In this document: positions 57,640 to 64,000 of the stretch, piece by piece
How positions within the stretch are numbered: position 1 is the stretch's first letter
Layout of the letters: each line of letters opens with the position of its first letter
DNA from: Dermanyssus gallinae
Taxonomy: Eukaryota > Arthropoda > Arachnida > Mesostigmata > Dermanyssidae
Direction: 5' to 3'
Length of the DNA: 64,000 nucleotides
NCBI GenBank assembly: GCA_003439945.1
Contig: QVRM01000283.1
Location: forward strand, 310,001-374,000
The notes under the pieces: model-generated
Seen by the model: only the letters and a program-made list of their open reading frames with translations
What the model was told of the DNA's origin: nothing
Databases searched by the model: none
Program-made: the position numbers and the translations under genes

Positions 57640-57993
57640 GTGCAACGTAATTAATTCCACCTTCTCTTTGTTTTGCCGCCCTTACCCTCCCCTCTTATTC
57701 CTTTCCTTATCTATGATGAGAGTGCGATTAGGGTGATGCTAATGATGACGACAGACATTTTCATCTTGGCTTTGTCTGTTTGCCGTTGTTTGCTACATTG
57801 GTGATGACGATTATGATAATATATATAATATATTTTGGTGGGATAGGTTTACAAGGGCGATGTTGCCGAATTGAGACTTGCCGTAGTAACAAAAACAACA
57901 ACGAACAGTCTCAACAGAAGCGATGCACAGTAGCTATTTCAGCAACCTAATTCTTCTGTATGCAGTCTCGAAGACTATGTGGGAGCTGATGGA

Positions 57994-58059
<66 letters not shown>

Positions 58060-58222
58060 AGATGTTTTATGTAATATATTCAGCTATAAAGACGGGCAGT
58101 GGTTATGAATACGATTCCATACTATTCAGTCCCGAGCAGGTATAGCAATTTAAATAAATTATGTCGATAAAGCTTGCTTGTTGACTATAATTGAAAGTAA
58201 AGGAGTGACATTTACATTCACT

Positions 58223-58259
<37 letters not shown>

Positions 58260-58815
58260 TTCAGGCAACTTGCAGCAACGTAAAATATGATTTTTTTTTA
58301 TATAGAATTCATAATTCGAGGTGCGCTTATCAGCAAGACTGGTTAGGTGTTTTACACCTAAACAGTGTTGCTTGCTGGTGGTCTCTTTTTAGCTTTGACG
58401 TTTTGTTTCTCTTTCTTCATTTTGAACAGCTACAAGTATATGACTGTCTAAATATTGTAGAGATTAAAAACGAAAGAGTAAAGATGATCGTGATTATGTA
58501 GTGGTATCTTGTTATCTGGTGTGTGAGTTGGTGGTGGTGGTGATGGTGATGGTGTGGGTCGTAGTAGTATGATGAGGATGAGGATGATGATTATGATTGG
58601 TCGTCGTGATCAGTCGTGGGTGTTTCGGTGTGACCGGAAGTTATTCACTGGTCGATCGGTGCAACGATCTGCGTTATGTTAATCCCAGCTGGATTCGCAT
58701 GTTTTACTTCGTTCTGGCTACACAGCAGCCGCAGCAGCAGCAGCAGCTGTTGCTGCCGCCTCTGCTGTTGTTACCTCAGCTTCACCAGGCGTCGTTTCTT
58801 CGTCGACGCCGCTGC
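57640..58815. other. Two (TA)n arrays in non-coding sequence
   Basis: TA arrays lie at 57994-58060 and 58224-58255. GGT/GAT-rich sequence at 58530-58600 leads into island G. No gene was recognised. Confidence 0.5.
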
Positions 58816-58817
58816 CA

Positions 58818-58982
58818 CTACTACTACTACTACTATTACAATACTGTTGTTGTTGTTGTTGTTGTTGTTGTTGTGGTAGTAGAAGCAACAGTTGCGGTCG
58901 TGCTCGTTGTAGTGTCAATCGTAAATACGACGGTAGCAACAACAACAGCAACAAAAACAACAACAACAACAACAGCAACAGC

Positions 58983-59080
<98 letters not shown>

Positions 59081-59378
59081 CGACGACGACGGCGACGACG
59101 GCGACGACGACGACGATGTTGAGTGAGGCGCAAACAAAAATTAACGGCGAAGTAGTCGAGCAAGGAAAGGTGGTAACGGTGACGACGATGGAAGCCCGCA
59201 AAGTTGTTTCTTCTTCTTCGTCTTCGTCTCCTGTATCGCCTGCTGTTGTTGTTGTTGCTTTGCTTTGGTGCTGCCGTTAGCAATAACGGCCAACATCTCA
59301 TACTCGCGGACGACGAAACATCAGTGAGTTGACGCGGCAGCTTTGCTTGATGCTTGTGGCAGCAGCAACAGCAGCAGC

Positions 59379-59445
<67 letters not shown>

Positions 59446-60070
59446 TCAACATCAACAACCACGCGGGGTCACCGCGGTGAAAGGGCGGCCCAACCGAGAA
59501 GGCGCCAGCCAGCCAGCGGCTAGTAGCTTGAACTGTCGTCTGTCTGTCTGTTTGTCTGTCTGTCGAAGCAACAACAACAACAGCGGCATCATCATTATCA
59601 TCATCATCAGCTAACCACCAGCAGCAGCATTGTCGTTTTGGTAATGTTGCAAATGCGGTTAGACGGCGGCGACGACGACGGTGGTGTCTGTCTGTCCGTT
59701 TGTCCATCCGTCCGTCCGTCCATCTGTTTATCCGTCCGTCCGTCCGTCCGTTCGTTCGTTTATCCGTTCGGCATCGGCCAGTCAATCACTCAGTCGCAGT
59801 TGATCAAGAAAGAGGACGCTCATGAACAACAACAACAACAACAGCAACAACCACTACCACAGCAACATCAACAACAGCGACAGCAGCAGCAACAACAACA
59901 ACGGCGACAAAAACAACAACAACAACAACTACCGCAACAACATCAACAACGGATAACAGCACCAGCAACAACAACGGCGACAACATCAACAGCAACGGCG
60001 ACAACAACAATAACGGCGGCGACAACAACAACAACAATAACAACATTAAGCAAAATAACCGAGCGATGAC
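58818..60070. repeat. Trinucleotide-rich island G with long (CAA)n
   Basis: CTA at 58818-58834, GTT at 58845-58874, CAA/CAG at 58936-59080 (pure CAA for about 100 bp), CGA at 59081-59115, CAG/CAA at 59359-59460, GTCT near 59537-59563, CCGT at 59697-59760, and CAA/CAG/CGA at 59822-60055. Frames encode poly-Thr, poly-Gln or poly-Leu depending on phase and strand, and I do not call them as genes. Confidence 0.9.
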
Positions 60071-60339
60071 AATGACGTTGATGAACAGCAATTGGCGAGC
60101 TCCAAGAGCGGCGGCGGCAACGGAGGCAGCAGCAGCAGCAGCAGTAGGAGCCTCATCATTGATCCTACTCAACATCGTTGTTTGAGCACGAGGCGGCGTA
60201 GCCGTCGCCGCTACCGTCGCCACCGCCGCTCATGTAGAACTAGCGTAGTCGCCTACTACGTTTATTACCACTAATAATAACGATGATGATGCTGATGATG
60301 ATGATGATAATCAATAATCATAATCGTAATAATAGATTT

Positions 60340-60960
60340 GAAGAGCCGATAAGAGAACCCACACGAAAGGAAATAACACGACGACGACGAAGACGAAGAG
60401 AAAACGAACGGCAGAAAAGCAAAAGATGACGATGACGAAAAGCAGGCAAAAGCAAATTGGAAACGAAAAATCCGAAGACGACGACGACGACAGCGAAGAA
60501 AGGAGAAGAAGCAGAACGTACGAAGACGAAAAAAGGAAGAACGGGAAGACGCATGCGACAAGCTAAATGAAACCCCTGCCTCCCTGCCTCCTCCCGGCGG
60601 CGAGGACGAAAAAAACTACCACAAAGCACAAGATGAGGGAGAAGGACAAGATAACGAAGTCCGAATGAGGAGGCAAACAAAAGCAAAACAAGCAAAAGAA
60701 AAGAAAGAATCTAGCAAGAAATAATGAAAGAAGAAGTAAAGGAAAACAGCAGAACAGGAGGAGAAGAGGAAGAAGAAGAAGAAAAAGAAGGCAACGCATG
60801 GGGAGACGGAAAAAAGCTAGCTAAACTGAATGAAAGAAAACTAAACAAGAGGATATTATCCTGCTGATACAGATGGCAACGAAATGACAAACGTTTAGGT
60901 AGCGGCATCATAGAACCAGCAGGAGAAAAACGATGTCGATCTTAAGAAAGAGAGAGAGAG
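60340..60960. other. Thymine-depleted, purine-rich strand segment
   Basis: The plus strand is dominated by A and G with some C and very little T over about 600 bp (many GAAGA, ACGACG, AAAGCAAA units). The six frames are low complexity and broken on the plus strand. It follows island G directly. Confidence 0.7.
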
Positions 60961-60964
60961 AGTA

Positions 60965-61450
60965 AAGGAGGATGAAAGAAGGCGAGGCAATCGCATATTG
61001 AAAAACCAAAACAAAAATAACAAAGCTATCAGTGGTCAACAGCTGTAACGCGAACAGACAGTGAGTGAAGACAGCAAGACAAAGAAAGCTGGAGGCTACT
61101 AAGAGGGGCAGGAGAAGGTTACCAAAATTTGAAAATACGCACTGATATCTGATCACGATGTGAACTAAGCCATGATGCAGATGAGACTCCGCGGAAAAAG
61201 GACTCTATTGAAAGAGTAGTAAGAAAACAATTGCCATTTTTATGGGTAGCTTCGGACTTTAGTATGTATATATATATATATATATATAGTTAGAACAGAA
61301 AATAACTGGTACTTGTCAACCCTAAAATCAATTTAAAAATTGAACGAGTGAAACGGATTTTCTTCATTCAAGGAAAATATTTTCTATTGTTAGCCACAGC
61401 CCTCCCCCATCACTCACGAGACTATGTCGCTTCGTTTGGAGAGCGGCAAA
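60965..61450. other. No recognised feature
   Basis: A TA tract lies at 61266-61289. Otherwise nothing was seen. Confidence 0.4.
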
Positions 61451-61457
61451 ATGTCAG

Positions 61458-62045
61458 TCAATCGAGATTTTGCTCTATGTTTAGTAGGATAGGTATGAAA
61501 CGGGTGTCTATTGTTTGGCCAGTAGAAAAGAATATGTGGTTGTCTATGTCGTATCTATCCCAGTAATTACAGAGCAAAATCTTGCGCAAATGGGTTAGTC
61601 TCTTTGGCGTCTTCTGGCAAGATTGCGCACCGGGATCTTCCATGTTTCACATTGTCGCAAAAGACTCATTTTTTGTCTCTGGTAATAATTCGACCTAAGA
61701 ACAGACACTAATTTGTCTGGAGAAGTGTCAAGAAGTGCATTTTGCTAGATGCTGCACTTTGGTGCGCTTGCTCAAATCATAAGACACTCATTGGTTCAAC
61801 GTTGACACGAAGCCATGGGTGCGAAGGCAAGTGACGATGGTTGTGTGATACACCACGAAGTCCATGGCTAAGTCACGCGTTGTAACTTGAGAATTCTGTT
61901 TCACAGTTGTGCGCAAGCGATCTTCTTCGAGCGTAATAGGCCTTCTAGAACGGGGTTCATCCAGAAGGCTTAAGTTGCCGAAACGAAACAATTGTAGCAT
62001 GAAGTCGTTGAAATGCTGCCGTTGACGAACACGCTCTAAATATTT
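61458..62045 (-). pseudogene. Mariner-type transposase remnant (family 2)
   Basis: The minus strand (62000 to 61788) encodes LQLFRFGNLSLLDEPRSRRP, then RTTVKQNSQVTTRDLAMDF and YHTTIVTCLRTHG: the linker (WF..F..G...L.D.PRSGRP) and the second helix-turn-helix of mariner transposases. After broken sequence, the frame at 61643-61458 has KTPKRLTHLRKILLC, NYWDRYDIDN and STGQTIDTRF, part of the catalytic domain. The DNARPH-type segment and the C-terminus are absent. It differs from the remnant at 51.6 kb in the parts that overlap. Confidence 0.75.
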
Positions 62046-62049
62046 TGGA

Positions 62050-62265
62050 CAGTTTTTGCAGCAGTAAGATGCTTTTTGTACTCATACGTAATCACCGTCT
62101 GTAACTGTAATTACTCGCTGTCTATTTAACAGAATGCAATAATAAAAGAACGAAAGAAGTCACTTTACGAAGCTCTCGATTACGAAGATCCTACAGTCTT
62201 TTGCGGCTTGTATATATATAGCTGTTTTGTAAACATAGCGACATAGCCCTAGTAGCTTCCCTTCA
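62050..62265. other. Short spacer, no feature seen
   Basis: AT-rich spacer between the mariner remnant and the retrotransposon ORF remnant; a short TA tract lies near 62210-62220. Confidence 0.3.
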
Positions 62266-62269
62266 CAGG

Positions 62270-63190
62270 TCTATGCAACAGGCTAAATCACTTCTTGATT
62301 CTGCTGCTCTTACGGACCTAGAAGCGTGATCAAAAACAAGTCGCCGTAGAGCTGTTGTCTTGTGCGGTCACGAGCCCGCTGAAGCTGGACGCCAGAGAGA
62401 TTGGTTGGCAACTTTATTTGGGCAAAAGTTTGAAAGCCTCATTGCGGGACGCGCCACGGACACTGATAGGGCCAGACTGCGCGCCATCTCTTCCACTCGG
62501 CTCGGATCTCGGAGCAAGACGCTCTAGATAACGAGTCGGTGAAGATCGCGGTTGGACTTCGCTTGGGGACGAACCTTGTGCATGCTCACACCTCGGTCTG
62601 TGGAGACGCCGGCCGGCCGAACGGGCGCCAGGGGCTATCCTGTATCGTCAGCGCTGGTAGGCGAGCTATACACCAAGCCTTGAACGAAACCTTCAGCAGA
62701 GCCTTACGATCAAGTGTCCTACCGTGCGTCCTGGAACCCGTCGGACTGGACAGGGAGGCGCGACGAGATCTGACAGTCTGACCCGTTCGAGAACCGTTGA
62801 ATGCTGGTTTGGGACGCGACAGTTACTGACTCATTAGACCTTTTATTGCTGGCGCGGCCCGGGCATGCTTCAGCTCTCGCCGAAGCAGGTAAGGTAAGAA
62901 AGTACCAGAACATCGAGTACCCGTACGGATTTTACCCACTTGCCTTCGAGACCACTGGTGGGCTGTGCTCGTCTACTCGCGATTTGCTCCCGAAGATCTG
63001 GAAGGGATAAGTTCTAACCAGCGGTAATAGGCGAGCGGGCGATTTTCTCAGACAGCGTTTGTCTCTGGTTGTGCAACGGGGCAACGCGGCCTCGATCTGG
63101 GGAACCCTCCAGAGATGGTTGGTACCTACATCGGACCCTTCGTGAAGGTGCACACGTTTGCAAGGACCCAATTGTGATGTTCCCACCATT
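62270..63190 (+). pseudogene. Retrotransposon ORF remnant, 'tick transposon' type (copy 4, longest)
   Basis: The plus strand reads, over several frames, ATDVDRARL-like sequence broken near 62450, then VKIAVGLRLGTNLVHAHTSV followed by CGD, HxLSC-like GLSCIVSAGRRAIHQALNET and FSRALR (62539-62781). Further on come VWDATVTDSL near 62810 and, in other frames, DFLRQRLSLVVQRGNAASIW near 63035-63100, the FQR(V/I)S...QRGNA end of the family. It is the most complete of four same-strand copies and defines the order of segments. Frameshifts and stops show it is inactive. It ends about 20 bp before a (TA)n array. Confidence 0.7.
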
Positions 63191-63206
63191 GGTGATTGAG
63201 TACAAG

Positions 63207-63209
<3 letters not shown>

Positions 63210-63267
<58 letters not shown>
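63210..63267. repeat. (TA)n microsatellite
   Basis: About 58 bp of TA at the 3' side of retrotransposon copy 4. Confidence 0.95.
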
Positions 63268-63269
<2 letters not shown>

Positions 63270-63273
<4 letters not shown>

Positions 63274-64000
63274 CGTAGTGGCACTATTTGTGTTTGAAGC
63301 CAAGTGACACTTTGACCTTAAGCCCGTGAAGAGGTCTACTCCAGTGTCACCACCGCCGTGGCCATACTGCACCTCTGTTGGTTGATGCAGGCGGGAGGTA
63401 GGAAGAGAGGTGCCTGCATTTGGGTGATTGGTTGGTCGTTCATGCTTTTTCTTGACTTCACTTCGTCCGCACACTTCTATTGGCGTTAGTTTGCTGTATT
63501 ATAGGTGGTAGTTGGGAGGCGCAAGGGGGAGGAGAAGAAAGTAGGCAAGCTTAGCTGGTAAAAGATAGCGGCCTGGCCTGTCTGCGATGATTGGCACATG
63601 ACCCCCAACCAAGCCCACCACAATCCCCTTCAGTCCTCACACGAGGTCTCGTCACCCACCCACTTCGTTTGAGGATCGTCGTGTCAAATCACCACTTCTG
63701 CTTGCTATCATATAGTGCGGAAGATGCATGACTACTACATACATACATGTAGATACATCTTGGCGGTGCAATCATATCATGGTTAGTACAATAATCATAG
63801 TAGTAGTAGTAGTGGTCTGGCTATTTTCGTCTTGTGACGATATAATACATCTGTGTATCTTTATGTGTGATTGTGTTCGTGTAGGTGTGGATGTGATTGA
63901 CAGCGTGTGATGATGCAATCCAAGCAAACTGTAATCACACGAATAGCCTTTTCGACCCATCAGCGTCCCCTCTCTCTCTCTCTCTCTCTCTCACGCGCGC
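63270..64000. other. No recognised gene; terminal (CT)n
   Basis: A CT run lies at 63969-63991, continuing to CG-rich sequence at the window edge. GTA units lie near 63798-63813. No gene was recognised. Confidence 0.4.

Noticed and set aside
57994..58255. Frames of alternating Tyr-Ile across (TA)n arrays, here and elsewhere
   Set aside because: TATA repeats are stop-free when read TAT-ATA; these are microsatellite artefacts.
58597..59280. 227-codon plus frame and overlapping minus frames across (CAA)n
   Set aside because: All are homopolymer-rich (Thr, Leu, Val, Cys runs) created by the trinucleotide repeat; open frames occur in several phases and on both strands, with no domain.
59321..60223. 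Long frames on both strands encoding poly-Leu, poly-Gln or poly-Val
   Set aside because: Products of CAA/CAG/CCGT repeats in every phase; no unique protein segment of useful length.

Overview
This is a eukaryotic, animal-type genomic window. It holds one recognisable host coding exon, many retrotransposon and DNA-transposon remnants, long (TA)n arrays, and extended CAA/CAG/GTT/GAT trinucleotide tracts. Together with the families of its mobile elements (CR1/jockey-like LINEs, an R2-type element, mariner relatives, several copies of an ORF type I associate with 'tick transposon' annotations), this suggests an arthropod, quite possibly a mite or tick. That taxonomic guess is inference from family resemblance only. 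There is no prokaryotic-style gene organisation.

Layout. From 1 to about 20 kb the window is transposon-rich: a LINE with two open ORFs (2.6-6.2 kb, minus), two inverted copies of another LINE's 3' end (6.3-7.1 and 9.0-9.65 kb), tRNA-derived SINEs of at least three kinds (8.25, 8.7, 10.2 and 16.1 kb), an LTR plus tRNA-Lys primer-binding site (about 11.1 kb, minus), and a 5'-truncated LINE with an open reverse transcriptase (12.5-14.4 kb, plus). From about 21.4 to 24.8 kb lies a GC- and trinucleotide-rich island that looks like the promoter/5' UTR region of the only confident host gene. Its first coding exon (24797-25142) encodes most of a KIND domain and resembles the actin nucleator Spire; it ends in a good splice donor. 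I found no later Spire exon, so the rest of the window is probably one intron of more than 38 kb, possibly with nested material.

The presumed intron alternates between ordinary AT-rich DNA with transposon remnants and five or six further trinucleotide-rich islands (about 31-33.8, 36.4-37.7, 40.9-42, 45.4-46.1, 49.6-50.5 and 58.8-61 kb). Remnants include three Tc1/mariner-type transposases (29.1, 51.6 and 61.7 kb, all minus), an R2-like element C-terminus lying between two (TA)n arrays (52.56-53.88 kb), LINE tails sharing a CCHC knuckle (26.8, 37.3 and 56.0 kb), four same-strand copies of the 'tick transposon'-type ORF (1.1, 18.1, 28.5 and 62.3 kb), a third copy of one SINE (56.8 kb), and a short retroposed sequence with poly(A) and target-site duplications (37.93-38.19 kb).

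I see no CRISPR array, rRNA, free-standing tRNA gene or operon. The most unusual signals are the R2-like element bounded by TA microsatellites, recurrent perfect hairpins, an inverted LINE pair able to form foldback RNA, and strongly strand-asymmetric simple-sequence islands around and inside the Spire-like gene.
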